Of a stretch of DNA of 64,000 bases, positions 24,961 to 33,980 are shown piece by piece. The notes under the pieces are model-generated. The model did not search any database. It saw only the letters and a program-made list of their open reading frames with translations, and was not told the origin of the DNA. Source of the DNA: GCA-002728855 sp036340635 (GTDB taxonomy: Bacteria > Bacteroidota > Bacteroidia > Flavobacteriales > Flavobacteriaceae); the NCBI GenBank assembly GCA_036340635.1, contig JAYYYF010000022.1, positions 1 to 64,000 of the forward strand, read 5' to 3'. Each line of letters begins with the position of its first letter. The stretch's first letter is position 1. Position numbers and translations under genes: made by a program.

Positions 24961-26081
24961 TGGAGGTAATCTATTTTACTAATGTTTTTTCTCATTATCG
25001 ATATGGTATTTGGGAAATGTTTCTGGAAAACAAAAAAGTAAATTTTAAAATATACTATTCAAAGAAAGAGTTGAATGGAATTCAACAAGCATCATTAAAA
25101 AAATTTGAGTCTCCCCAGCTCAATAAGTTGGGACAGATCAAAAACATATCTCTTTTTGGAACAGTTATATGGCAATTGGGTGTAATAACAAAAGTGATTA
25201 GGTCTAGATCCGAAGTTTTTATTTTTTTAGGAGAGATGAACATTTTTTCTACCTGGATTTCAGCAATAATTGCAAGAATTAGAGGTAAAAATGTCATTTT
25301 TTGGGGACATGGACTTTATGGAAATGAAAATTTCATAAAAGGTTTTTTCAGGACAACCTTTTTAAAGTTAGCAGGCCATCATTTTTTATATGGAGAACAT
25401 GCTAAAAAACTGATGATCAAAAAAGGGATTAATGAAAATAAAATACAAGTCATATATAATTCTCTAGATCATGATAAATTAACCGATATCTATAGAAATA
25501 GTCATAATAAAAAAGTTAATTTGTTTAATGTTTTGAAATCATCTAATTATGTAATTTTTTCTGGGAGATTAACTAAGATTAAAAATTTATCTCTTTTGTT
25601 TGATGCAATGAATCATTTTCGTAAAAACAATGTTGAGATAAACCTAATTATTGTGGGCGAAGGACCTGAAAAAAATAATTTAATGAAGGAATATAATAAT
25701 TTGATAACCTCTAAAATAGTTCATTTTACAGGTGGAATTTATGATGAAAAAAAATTATGTGATTATATAAGAAATGCTAAATTATTTGTTTCTCCTGGCA
25801 ACATAGGCTTGGCCGGTATTCACAGTTTGACATATGGGACACCAGTGTGCACTCACAATGACATTAATCATCAAATGCCAGAAGCTGAAATATTAAACAA
25901 AAAAAATAGTGTTCTGTTTAAAAGAAACGATTTAGAGTCTTTAATCGAAGCAATAGAAAGAGGGATACTATTAAAAAATAAAAAAGGATTTACAGATCAA
26001 TGTATTAAATCAGTCTCAGAGAAATATACTCCTAAAGGGCAAAACAGAATTATTACTAGTTATTTAGTTTCTTTGAAATGA
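24960..26081 (+). CDS. GT4-family glycosyltransferase
   Basis: This 373-residue GT-B glycosyltransferase has VIFSGRLTKIKNLSLL before the C-terminal nucleotide-sugar domain, then IIVGEGPEKNNLM. It ends the donor-site region with LFVSPGNIGLAGIHSLTYGTP, in place of the common EGFGLxxxEA motif. ATG 24960 overlaps the fcl stop. A TTG one codon earlier is also open. It overlaps the next GT4 gene by 4 bases. Donor and acceptor are not predictable. Confidence 0.85.
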   Translation: MEVIYFTNVFSHYRYGIWEMFLENKKVNFKIYYSKKELNGIQQASLKKFESPQLNKLGQIKNISLFGTVIWQLGVITKVIRSRSEVFIFLGEMNIFSTWISAIIARIRGKNVIFWGHGLYGNENFIKGFFRTTFLKLAGHHFLYGEHAKKLMIKKGINENKIQVIYNSLDHDKLTDIYRNSHNKKVNLFNVLKSSNYVIFSGRLTKIKNLSLLFDAMNHFRKNNVEINLIIVGEGPEKNNLMKEYNNLITSKIVHFTGGIYDEKKLCDYIRNAKLFVSPGNIGLAGIHSLTYGTPVCTHNDINHQMPEAEILNKKNSVLFKRNDLESLIEAIERGILLKNKKGFTDQCIKSVSEKYTPKGQNRIITSYLVSLK

Positions 26082-27169
26082 AAGTTGGAATTTTATTTTT
26101 AAGTAATCAAAAAATGGGTGGTGTATATCAATATTCTTTATCTTTTATAGATTGTCTATTGAAAAACAAAAAGGTTAAAGAATTAACTGTTTTCACCAAT
26201 AAAAATGATTTAACTATAAAAAATGTAAAAGTTGTTTTAATTAAAAATTATTCATTGAAGTTAATTTTTTCAATATTTTTTGGAGCGATATCAATTTTTC
26301 CAAAACTTTTGTTTAAGAAAATTGATTTACTGTTTGCCCCTGCATATTCACCACTATTATTTTTGTCTAAGAGTCAAATAAACATAACAATTCATGATTT
26401 GCAAGAAATATATTATCCGAAAAATTTTAATAAAACAACCTTGTTTTGGAGAAAATTTATGTATCAAAGGATTAAAAAAATTGCATCAAATATAATTACT
26501 GAATCAAGTTATGTTAAAGAAGACATAGCTAGATATTTAAATTTTAATAAGGAAAAAATTCATGTAATAGAATCACCCCCATATTTTGACAAATGGAATT
26601 TAACTTTAAATAATGAAAGAGAATTTAAGAATTATATTAATCAGAATTTTGAATATATTTTTTTCCCTGCTCAATTTTGGAAACACAAAAATCATAAAAG
26701 AGTTTTAAAAGCCTTTTCCAAATTTTCAAAAGATTTTAAATCAGTTAAGATGATACTAACTGGAAACAAGAATAGAGAATATAGTTCTATATTAGATCTC
26801 ATCACTAAATTGAAAATTAGAGACAAGATTATTTTTTTTAATAGAATTCCCCAGAAATTAATGCCATATTTTTTCAAAAATTCAGTTTTTACTATTGCAC
26901 CTACTCTCCACGAGAGTATAAGTATTCCAGTTTTTGAGGCCTTTCAATATCAATCACCTGTTTGTGCATCAAGAATATTGGCAATTAAGGATCAGGTTTC
27001 AGACTGTGGTCTATTGTTTAATCCAGAATCTATTGAAGACATTTATAAATGTATGCATAAACTTTACGTTGACCGGGATCTGAGAGAAAAGCTAAAATTA
27101 AAAGGAAAGAAAAGATTAAAATATTTTTCTGTAAGTAGATTTAATAAAAAAATAAACAAAATTTTATGA
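26078..27169 (+). CDS. GT4-family glycosyltransferase
   Basis: This 363-residue GT-B glycosyltransferase has a KMGGVYQYSLS acceptor-loop start, NITIHDLQEIYYP in the N-terminal domain, FPAQFWKHKNHKRVLKAF at the domain junction and PTLHESISIPVFEAF as the E-x7-E donor motif. All are typical of mannosyl- or rhamnosyltransferases of GT4. It overlaps both neighbours by 4 bases. It probably adds one of the GDP- or dTDP-activated sugars made in this locus. Confidence 0.87.
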   Translation: MKVGILFLSNQKMGGVYQYSLSFIDCLLKNKKVKELTVFTNKNDLTIKNVKVVLIKNYSLKLIFSIFFGAISIFPKLLFKKIDLLFAPAYSPLLFLSKSQINITIHDLQEIYYPKNFNKTTLFWRKFMYQRIKKIASNIITESSYVKEDIARYLNFNKEKIHVIESPPYFDKWNLTLNNEREFKNYINQNFEYIFFPAQFWKHKNHKRVLKAFSKFSKDFKSVKMILTGNKNREYSSILDLITKLKIRDKIIFFNRIPQKLMPYFFKNSVFTIAPTLHESISIPVFEAFQYQSPVCASRILAIKDQVSDCGLLFNPESIEDIYKCMHKLYVDRDLREKLKLKGKKRLKYFSVSRFNKKINKIL

Positions 27170-28341
27170 TAAGATTAATCAAAAGCACTTTTTATAAAGA
27201 GCAAAAGATTAAAGGTGAATTAATCAAATTTATCACCTCTGCTTCTAAGCTAAGTATGGGAAGCGAGTGTCTTAAATTTGAAGACAATTTTTCAAAATTT
27301 CAAGACAGAAGGTTTACTTGTTTTGTAAATAGTGGATCATCTGCAAACTTATTGCTCTTACAATCACTTTTAAACTTGGGGAAAATAAAAAAGGGAGACA
27401 CAGTTGCTTTTTCGTCTTTAACCTGGTCAACAAATGTTATGCCAATTATTCAGTTAGGTTTGAAACCTGTTCCCATTGATGTTAGTATCACTAATTTGAA
27501 TGTCACATCTGAAAATTTAATTTCTAGTTTTATTGAGAATCCTTTCAAAGTTTTTTTTATCACAAATTTACTTGGGTTTTGTGCAGATTTGGATAAAATA
27601 AAAGAATTTTGTGATGAAAGAAACATTATGTTACTAGAAGATAATTGTGAATCTTTAGGATCTGAGTTAAGAAATGAAAAATTAGGAAACTTTGGACTTG
27701 CAAGTACTTCATCTTTTTTTGTTGGGCATCACTTATCAACAATTGAAGGGGGTGCAGTTTCTACAAATGACCAAGAACTATCAAGGATGTTAAAAATAAC
27801 TAGAGCTCATGGATGGTCTAGAAATATTTCAAATGAGGAAAGGAATATGTTGGCCAAAAAAAATAAGATAGATTCATTTTATGATGATTATTCCTTTTAT
27901 GAATTAGGATTTAATTTTAGGCCAAATGAGATTTCTGGTTTTATAGGGAATCACCAATTATTATATTTAAGTGAGATTGTAGATTTAAGAGAAAGAAATT
28001 TCAAATTATTTTATCAAGCTTCTTGTAAGAATAAAAACCTCATTATATTAGATGTCAAGCATCTTAGTAAAATTTCAAATTTTGCATTCCCTATGATATT
28101 TGAATCTAAATCAGCGTTTATAAAATATAGAGATACTTTTTTAAAAAATAAAGTGGAGATAAGACCTATAGTTGGTGGTGATATTACTCAGCAACCTTTC
28201 TTTAAAAAGACAAATGATAAAAAATATAAAATGAAGAATGCTAATATTATTCATGATAAAGGATTTTATATTCCAAACAACCCTGAACTAACAAAAGAAG
28301 AAATCGAAACCCTTGCTAACTTAATATCAAGTGATATATGA
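27166..28341 (+). CDS. ColD/RfbH-type nucleotide-sugar 3-dehydratase (PLP enzyme with His in place of Lys)
   Basis: This 391-residue protein has the DegT/StrS aminotransferase fold, but the Schiff-base lysine is replaced by His188 in SSFFVGHHLSTIEGG. The same exchange defines the PLP- or PMP-dependent 3-dehydratases ColD (GDP-4-keto-6-deoxymannose) and RfbH (CDP-4-keto-6-deoxyglucose). The rest of the fold is intact, with LEDNCESLGSE at the pyridine site and FVNSGSSANLL at the phosphate site. With gmd 3 kb upstream, GDP-4-keto-6-deoxymannose is the likely substrate, giving a 3,6-dideoxy sugar. It overlaps the perosamine-synthase-like gene by 4 bases. Confidence 0.82.
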   Translation: MIRLIKSTFYKEQKIKGELIKFITSASKLSMGSECLKFEDNFSKFQDRRFTCFVNSGSSANLLLLQSLLNLGKIKKGDTVAFSSLTWSTNVMPIIQLGLKPVPIDVSITNLNVTSENLISSFIENPFKVFFITNLLGFCADLDKIKEFCDERNIMLLEDNCESLGSELRNEKLGNFGLASTSSFFVGHHLSTIEGGAVSTNDQELSRMLKITRAHGWSRNISNEERNMLAKKNKIDSFYDDYSFYELGFNFRPNEISGFIGNHQLLYLSEIVDLRERNFKLFYQASCKNKNLIILDVKHLSKISNFAFPMIFESKSAFIKYRDTFLKNKVEIRPIVGGDITQQPFFKKTNDKKYKMKNANIIHDKGFYIPNNPELTKEEIETLANLISSDI

Positions 28342-29432
28342 TTATTCAAATTCAACCATGGATAGACAATTCTGAATTAGAGGAATTGAAAAAAGTTATA
28401 GAATCTACTTATATAACTGAAAATAAAATGACTAAACTTTTTGAAAATATGACTAAGAAGTTAACTAGTTCAAAATATGCGATATCTGTTGCTAATGGAA
28501 CTGTTGGATTATATTGTGCTTTAAGATCAATAGATGTTGGGATTGGAGATGAAGTAATTGTACCTAACCTTACATTTATAGCTTCGTCAAATGCTGTTAT
28601 TTTAGCCGGTGCAAAGCCGGTTTTTTGTGATATAAAGAAAGAAACACTAACAATTGATGAAAGTAAAATATCTGCTCTAATAAATAAGAATACAAAAGCA
28701 ATAATGCCTGTTCATCTTTATGGATTTAGTGCAGAAATGAATGAATTAAAAAAAATTGCATCTAAATATAACCTTAAAATAATAGAGGATGCTGCTCAAG
28801 GAGTAGGTGTAAATTATAAAGGGGAGCATGTAGGTTCCATTGGCGATATAGGTGTTTTGTCCTATTATGGTAACAAAACTATTACTACAGGGGAGGGAGG
28901 AATGATTCTTACTAACAATGAAGAATTTGCAAAAAGATGTTACAGGTTAAAAAATCATGGGAGAGATCAAAAAGGAACCTTCATGCACAATCACATAGGG
29001 TTTAATTTTTCTTTTACAGATCTTCAAGCGGCAATAGGTGTTTCTCAAATGAAGAAACTAGGCAAAATAATTAATAAAAAGGAAATGATTTTTAACAAAT
29101 ATTTTGATTCCCTTAAAATGATTGATGAATTGAATTTTTATGAAATAAAAGATCAAGGAAAACCAGTATATTGGTTTAGTTCATTATATAGCAAAAAAGT
29201 AGATGGGATTATAGAGTTTTTAAAAAACAAAGGCATACAAACCAGAAGATTTTTCTATCCGCTTCATCTACAGCCTTGTTATCAAAATGAACTCTTAAGT
29301 ATTAATCCAGCTCATTTCCAAGTTTCAGAAGATGTTTATTTTAATAGTTTATCATTGCCTTCATCGTATGTTTTAAAAGAGCAAGAACAAGATTTCATTA
29401 TTAAAAACATTAAATCTTTTTTTAGGTGCTAA
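28338..29432 (+). CDS. Perosamine-synthase-like sugar 4-aminotransferase
   Basis: This 364-residue DegT-family aminotransferase keeps the catalytic lysine (K180 in SYYGNKTITTGEGG), the EDAAQGVGV pyridine-binding Asp and the VANGTVGLYCALR phosphate site. The pattern is close to GDP-perosamine synthase, which aminates C4 of GDP-4-keto-6-deoxymannose. Translation is coupled to the ColD-like gene through an ATGA overlap. It may therefore act on that enzyme's deoxygenated product rather than directly on the Gmd product. Sequence alone does not distinguish the two. Confidence 0.82.
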   Translation: MIIQIQPWIDNSELEELKKVIESTYITENKMTKLFENMTKKLTSSKYAISVANGTVGLYCALRSIDVGIGDEVIVPNLTFIASSNAVILAGAKPVFCDIKKETLTIDESKISALINKNTKAIMPVHLYGFSAEMNELKKIASKYNLKIIEDAAQGVGVNYKGEHVGSIGDIGVLSYYGNKTITTGEGGMILTNNEEFAKRCYRLKNHGRDQKGTFMHNHIGFNFSFTDLQAAIGVSQMKKLGKIINKKEMIFNKYFDSLKMIDELNFYEIKDQGKPVYWFSSLYSKKVDGIIEFLKNKGIQTRRFFYPLHLQPCYQNELLSINPAHFQVSEDVYFNSLSLPSSYVLKEQEQDFIIKNIKSFFRC

Positions 29433-30160
29433 AAGTTTCATTAATTACAGTCTGTTACAATTCTTCAAAGACAATTTATAAAACACTTGAATCAGTTAAG
29501 AATCAAAAATTTAAAAATTTTGAGCATATTATTGTTGATGGTAAATCAACTGATAATACACTTGAAATTTGTTCTTCATTCTCACACGTAAAAAAAATAA
29601 TATCTGAAAGAGATGATGGTGTTTATGATGCATTCAACAAAGGAATTGCATGTGCAGAAGGTGACATAATAGGATTTTTAAATTCCGATGATGTTTATTA
29701 TAATAGTGAATCTTTAGATCTTATAGTTCATAATTTTAATGACAATACAGATTGTGTTTTTGGAAATTTACTTTATGTAAATTATAAAGGGGAAGTTGTT
29801 AGAAGATGGAAATCAAAAACTTTTAAAAAAGGAGCTTTTAAAAAAGCTTGGATGCCTGCACATCCTACTTTTTATTGTAGGAAAGAAATTTATGACAAAT
29901 TTGGAGGATATAATGCTAAATACAGAATAGCTGGAGATTTTGAATTAATGCTTAGGTTTTTGGAAAAAAAAAGGATCCGTTCAAAATTTATAAATAAGCC
30001 CCTTGTAAGAATGCTTTCAGGGGGTTTAAGTAATGAAGGGATTATAAGTAAAATTAAAATTTTAAAAGAGGAATTTGACGCCTTTGAAGAAAATAAAATA
30101 AGCGTTAATAAATTGTTTTATATTGTCTATAAAGGTGGAAAGATTAGAGAGTTTTTTTAA
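29426..30160 (+). CDS. GT2-family glycosyltransferase (WcaA/WcaE-like)
   Basis: This 244-residue GT-A glycosyltransferase starts at GTG 29426, overlapping the previous stop. Motifs are LITVCYNSSKTIYKTLES, VDGKSTDNTLE, SERDDGVYDAFNKGI and FLNSDDVY, where the last gives the metal-binding DD. The DDGVYDAFNKG block is typical of colanic-acid-type transferases. The protein ends about 35 bases before rmlA and is the last of the GDP-sugar and transferase module. Confidence 0.87.
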   Translation: MLKVSLITVCYNSSKTIYKTLESVKNQKFKNFEHIIVDGKSTDNTLEICSSFSHVKKIISERDDGVYDAFNKGIACAEGDIIGFLNSDDVYYNSESLDLIVHNFNDNTDCVFGNLLYVNYKGEVVRRWKSKTFKKGAFKKAWMPAHPTFYCRKEIYDKFGGYNAKYRIAGDFELMLRFLEKKRIRSKFINKPLVRMLSGGLSNEGIISKIKILKEEFDAFEENKISVNKLFYIVYKGGKIREFF

Positions 30161-30194
30161 TTCAATTATCTTTATAATATAAAAGTTTTACTAG

Positions 30195-31061
30195 ATGAAG
30201 GGCATTGTTCTCGCAGGCGGGTTTGGAAGTAGATTACATCCTGTTACTAGGGGTGTTTCTAAACAACTTCTTCCAGTTTATGACAAGCCAATGGTTTATT
30301 ATCCAATTTCAGTTTTAATGACCGCAGGGATTAATAAAATTTTATTGATTACAACGCCTACAGATATCTCTTCCTATAAGAGGCTTTTAGGTGATGGCTC
30401 ATTGTTTGGGATCCAATTAGAATATGCTGAACAAAAATCTCCTAATGGGCTAGCTGAAGCATTAATTGTTGGAGAAAGTTTTATTGGTAAAGATAGAGTT
30501 TGTCTGATTTTGGGAGACAATATTTTTTATGGGAAAGGACTTGACCTATTAATGGAAAGGGCAATAGAAGAATCAAAACAAGCTACAATTTTTGGTTACA
30601 AAGTAAAAGATCCTCAGAGATACGGTGTAATTGAATTTGATGACAAAGGGAAGGTTGCTTCAATTGTTGAAAAACCAAGACATCCAAAAAGTGATAAGGC
30701 CGTAGTTGGATTATATTTTTATCCCAATGAAGTTGTTGAAATCGCAAAAAATGTCCGCCCTAGTTCCAGGGGAGAGCTAGAAATTTCATCCGTTAATCAG
30801 GTTTTTCTAGAGCAAGGATTATTGCAGGCAAAAATTTTAAGCGATGGTTTTACATGGTTAGATACAGGTACTCATCAATCCCTAATAGAAGCAGGCCAAT
30901 TTATACATACAGTTGAAAAAAGACAAGGACTTAAAGTAGCTTGCCTGGAAGAAATTGGTTTTGAAAATGGGTGGATCACTCGTGAAAAGCTAATCTCTAT
31001 TGCAAATAATCTTTCTCACACAGAATACGGACAATACTTGTTAAAAAGATATAATAACTAA
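30195..31061 (+). CDS. rmlA: Glucose-1-phosphate thymidylyltransferase
   Basis: This 288-residue enzyme makes dTDP-glucose from dTTP and glucose-1-phosphate. It shows the nucleotide loop LAGGFGSRLHPVT, the PVYDKPMVYYP block and ILGDNIFYG, which holds the metal-binding Asp. Length and motifs match RmlA of short type. It heads the rmlA-rmlC-rmlD-rmlB set for dTDP-L-rhamnose. The 34-base gap before it is one of the larger gaps in this region, but no clear TAnnTTTG box was seen there. Confidence 0.96.
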   Translation: MKGIVLAGGFGSRLHPVTRGVSKQLLPVYDKPMVYYPISVLMTAGINKILLITTPTDISSYKRLLGDGSLFGIQLEYAEQKSPNGLAEALIVGESFIGKDRVCLILGDNIFYGKGLDLLMERAIEESKQATIFGYKVKDPQRYGVIEFDDKGKVASIVEKPRHPKSDKAVVGLYFYPNEVVEIAKNVRPSSRGELEISSVNQVFLEQGLLQAKILSDGFTWLDTGTHQSLIEAGQFIHTVEKRQGLKVACLEEIGFENGWITREKLISIANNLSHTEYGQYLLKRYNN

Positions 31062-31074
31062 GAGGATAATTAAA

Positions 31075-31647
31075 ATGATTATTAAACCTACTTTTTTCCC
31101 AGAAGTTTTAGTTATAAAGCCAAAAATTCATCAAGACAAAAGAGGTTGGTTTATAGAAAGTTTTCGTTTAGATCTTTTGGAAGAGGTCGTTGGCCATTCA
31201 TTGAACTTTTGTCAAGATAATTTAGTTAAGTCTACTTTTGGTGTTTTAAGAGGATTACACTATCAAAAACCTCCTTTCACTCAATCAAAAATGGTCAGTG
31301 TCATATCTGGGGGAATATTAGATATAATTGTTGATGTTAGAAAGGGATCTCCCGATTTCGGAAAATATATTTCATTAGAACTGACTGATAGAAATCAAAA
31401 ACAAGTTTTTATACCAAAGGGATTTGCACATGGATACATATGCATTACAAAAAGGGCAATTGTTTCCTATAAGGTTGACAATTATTATAATAAAGGATCA
31501 GAGGTAACTATTGTACATGATGATCCTCATTTGGGTATTGACTGGCAAATACCTTCTGAAAAGATCACAATTTTAGAAAAAGAAAAGAATATTATCGTTT
31601 TTAGTCAAGTGAGTCATTTTGATTTTAAAAAATCTCTTTATGACTAG
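31075..31647 (+). CDS. rmlC: dTDP-4-dehydrorhamnose 3,5-epimerase
   Basis: This 190-residue cupin epimerase has the catalytic His in LRGLHYQKPP, FIPKGFAHGY in the barrel core and the DNLVKS segment. It carries out the third step of dTDP-L-rhamnose synthesis. It begins 13 bases after rmlA, and its stop overlaps the rmlD start by 8 bases. Length and motif order match standard RmlC. Confidence 0.95.
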   Translation: MIIKPTFFPEVLVIKPKIHQDKRGWFIESFRLDLLEEVVGHSLNFCQDNLVKSTFGVLRGLHYQKPPFTQSKMVSVISGGILDIIVDVRKGSPDFGKYISLELTDRNQKQVFIPKGFAHGYICITKRAIVSYKVDNYYNKGSEVTIVHDDPHLGIDWQIPSEKITILEKEKNIIVFSQVSHFDFKKSLYD

Positions 31648-32503
31648 AATACTAGTAACTGGTGCAAATGGGCAGTTGGGACAATCATTTCAATACTGTG
31701 CTTCAGACAATCCAGAGTTTTATTTTGTCTATAAGGATCGTTCTGAATTAGATATATCTAATCTAAATCAGCTTCGAGGGTTTTTTCAAAATAATAAGAT
31801 TAACATTGTAATTAATTGTGCTGCCTATACAGATGTAGATCAAGCAGAGAAAGAAATTGAAAAAGCTAAAAGAATTAATACTCATGCAATTAAGGCTTTA
31901 TGTGATTTGTCTCAGGAGTATCAATTCAAGCTAATTCATTTTTCTACTGACTATGTTTTTGATGGGACTTCAAAAAAGCCATATGATGAAATGGATCTTA
32001 TTGGACCATTGGGGGTTTATGGTAGAACAAAAGCTGCAGGAGAAAAGGTAATATTAAGTACTAGTCAAAACATGTGGATTATAAGAACCTCATGGCTTTT
32101 TAGTCCTTTTGGGGAAAACTTTGCAAAAAAAATTTTTTCACTTTTACAAATAAAAGATAAAATCAACGTGATTTCAGATCAAATGGGAAGCCCAACTTAT
32201 GCCTTAGATCTTGCAAGAGATATACTTAAGGTGCTTTCTAAAAATATTTCTAATAAGGAATTTAAATTTTTTCACTATGCTAATACAGGTCAAACTACTT
32301 GGCATGGTTTTGCTTCCAAGATAAAAGTATTGTGCAAGTCAAATTGTATTGTTAATCCTGTAAAAACTAGTTTTTACAAAACTTTAGCTAAAAGGCCTAA
32401 ATATTCAGTTTTATGTTGTGAAAAGTTTAAAAAGGAATTTAACTTGAACCCCCAATCATGGGAATTAGCATTGGAGGACTGTTTAATTAAAATTAGAGAA
32501 TAG
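31640..32503 (+). CDS. rmlD: dTDP-4-dehydrorhamnose reductase
   Basis: This 287-residue SDR gives the final reduction to dTDP-L-rhamnose. MTRILVTGANGQLGQ opens the protein, STDYVFDG and YGRTKAAGE provide the active site. The frame is open upstream to 31619, but ATG 31640 gives the standard start. It overlaps rmlC by 8 bases and abuts rmlB. A diverged paralogue lies at 13423-14316. Confidence 0.93.
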   Translation: MTRILVTGANGQLGQSFQYCASDNPEFYFVYKDRSELDISNLNQLRGFFQNNKINIVINCAAYTDVDQAEKEIEKAKRINTHAIKALCDLSQEYQFKLIHFSTDYVFDGTSKKPYDEMDLIGPLGVYGRTKAAGEKVILSTSQNMWIIRTSWLFSPFGENFAKKIFSLLQIKDKINVISDQMGSPTYALDLARDILKVLSKNISNKEFKFFHYANTGQTTWHGFASKIKVLCKSNCIVNPVKTSFYKTLAKRPKYSVLCCEKFKKEFNLNPQSWELALEDCLIKIRE

Positions 32504-32506
32504 GTG

Positions 32507-33502
32507 ATGAAAAAAACAATTTTAATTACTGGTGGGGCTGGCTTTATAGGATCACACTTGGTCAGATTTATGGTTAACAAATATCCAAAAAGCAATGTTG
32601 TTAATTTTGATTCTTTAACTTACGCAGGAGACTTAGAAAGAATAAAAGATATCTCAAAGGAACCCAATTATAGCTTTATCCAAGGAGACATTACCGACCT
32701 TTCTTTATTAAAAAGCCTTTTTAGCAGTTATGATTTTGATAGTATAATTCATTTGGCAGCTGAATCTCATGTAGATCAATCAATCAAAAAGCCTTTGGAG
32801 TTTGCTCAAACCAATATTATAGGCACTCTTAATCTACTAGAAATAGCGAGGAAATCATGGAATGACAAGTTTAAGAGGAAGTTGTTTTATAACATTTCTA
32901 CAGATGAGGTATACGGTACCCTTGGAGAAGAGGGTTCTTTTATTGAGACTAGTAAATATAGCCCAAGATCTCCATATTCTGCTTCTAAGGCTTCTGCAGA
33001 TCATTTTGTTAAGGCATATTATTACACCTATGGAATGCCAATAATTATATCTAATTCTTCTAACAACTATGGCCCTAACCAATACCATGAGAAATTGATT
33101 CCTTTGGTTATTAAAAAAATTGTTGAGAATAGATCAATTCCAGTTTATGGAGATGGTCAAAATGTTCGTGATTGGCTTTACGTTGGAGATCATATTGAAG
33201 CTATTGATTTGATATTTAAAAATGGCAAAATTGGTCAAAATTATAATATAGGAGGTGACAATGAGATTAGAAATATTGACTTAATACATAGAATAATAAA
33301 AATATGTGATAAATTTTTGGGCAGATCAGCAATGGCATCATTAAAATTGATAAAGTATGTTAACGACAGGAAGGGACATGATTATAGGTATTCTGTTAAT
33401 TCATCAAAATTGAGAAGAGAATTAAAATGGAAGCCCAAAACAATATTTGAAGAGGGTCTCGAAAAAACAGTTATCAATTATTTAAATCAATATACAAAGT
33501 AG
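32507..33502 (+). CDS. rmlB: dTDP-glucose 4,6-dehydratase
   Basis: This 331-residue SDR has ILITGGAGFIGSHL at the N-terminus, STDEVYGTLGEEG with the catalytic Asp-Glu pair and SPYSASKASADH with Tyr-Lys. It converts dTDP-glucose to dTDP-4-keto-6-deoxyglucose. A GTG one codon upstream is also in frame, but ATG 32507 is preferred. This is the last gene of the continuous + strand glycan locus. The next gene (DoxX) starts 3 bases on and may still be in the same transcript. Confidence 0.95.
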   Translation: MKKTILITGGAGFIGSHLVRFMVNKYPKSNVVNFDSLTYAGDLERIKDISKEPNYSFIQGDITDLSLLKSLFSSYDFDSIIHLAAESHVDQSIKKPLEFAQTNIIGTLNLLEIARKSWNDKFKRKLFYNISTDEVYGTLGEEGSFIETSKYSPRSPYSASKASADHFVKAYYYTYGMPIIISNSSNNYGPNQYHEKLIPLVIKKIVENRSIPVYGDGQNVRDWLYVGDHIEAIDLIFKNGKIGQNYNIGGDNEIRNIDLIHRIIKICDKFLGRSAMASLKLIKYVNDRKGHDYRYSVNSSKLRRELKWKPKTIFEEGLEKTVINYLNQYTK

Positions 33503-33505
33503 CAG

Positions 33506-33889
33506 ATGAAGTTTCAAGGCGTAGGATTATTTTTATTAAGAGTAGGGTTTTCTATTTTGATGTTAACACATGGATACGGAAAATTTTTGCGCCTTTTCGA
33601 AGATAAAATAAAATTTTCTGATCCAATTGGACTTGGAAAGGAAATATCATTGTATTTGGTTATTTTGGGGGAATTTATTGCTCCAATTTTTATCATTTTA
33701 GGTTTAAAGACAAGGTTTTTTTCCATTTTCCCTATTATAACAATGTATGTGGCTGCTTTTATTTCACATGCGGATGATCCTTTTTCCAAAAAAGAGAAAG
33801 CAATTTTATTTTTGTTTGGTTTTATTGTTGTATTAGTCTCTGGTCCAGGGAAATATTCGATAGACCATAGCTTAAAAAATAGAATTTGA
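33506..33889 (+). CDS. DoxX-family membrane protein
   Basis: This 127-residue hydrophobic protein has about four predicted membrane segments (FLLRVGFSILMLTHGYGKFL, ISLYLVILGEFIAPIFIIL, IFPIITMYVAAFI and ILFLFGFIVVLVSG). The N-terminal RxxxxxxMLxHGxxK pattern and charged GLKTRF loop are typical of DoxX/DoxD proteins. Function in this family is poorly defined; quinone-linked redox roles have been proposed. It starts 3 bases after rmlB. Confidence 0.8.
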   Translation: MKFQGVGLFLLRVGFSILMLTHGYGKFLRLFEDKIKFSDPIGLGKEISLYLVILGEFIAPIFIILGLKTRFFSIFPIITMYVAAFISHADDPFSKKEKAILFLFGFIVVLVSGPGKYSIDHSLKNRI

Positions 33890-33951
33890 TCTAAAATGGG
33901 TTTCTATTAAAAGTCATCAATGAAAAATCTTCAGATGTTTTATAAATTACT

Positions 33952-33959
33952 TATATTTG
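33952..33959 (+). promoter_or_regulatory. Promoter -7 box for rplU-rpmA
   Basis: TATATTTG matches the Bacteroidota -7 consensus TAnnTTTG exactly and lies 21 bases before the rplU ATG. No strong TTTG element was found 19-21 bases upstream, so only the -7 half is well supported. Confidence 0.6.
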
Positions 33960-33980
33960 CCATCCGAAAAGGGATTCACT

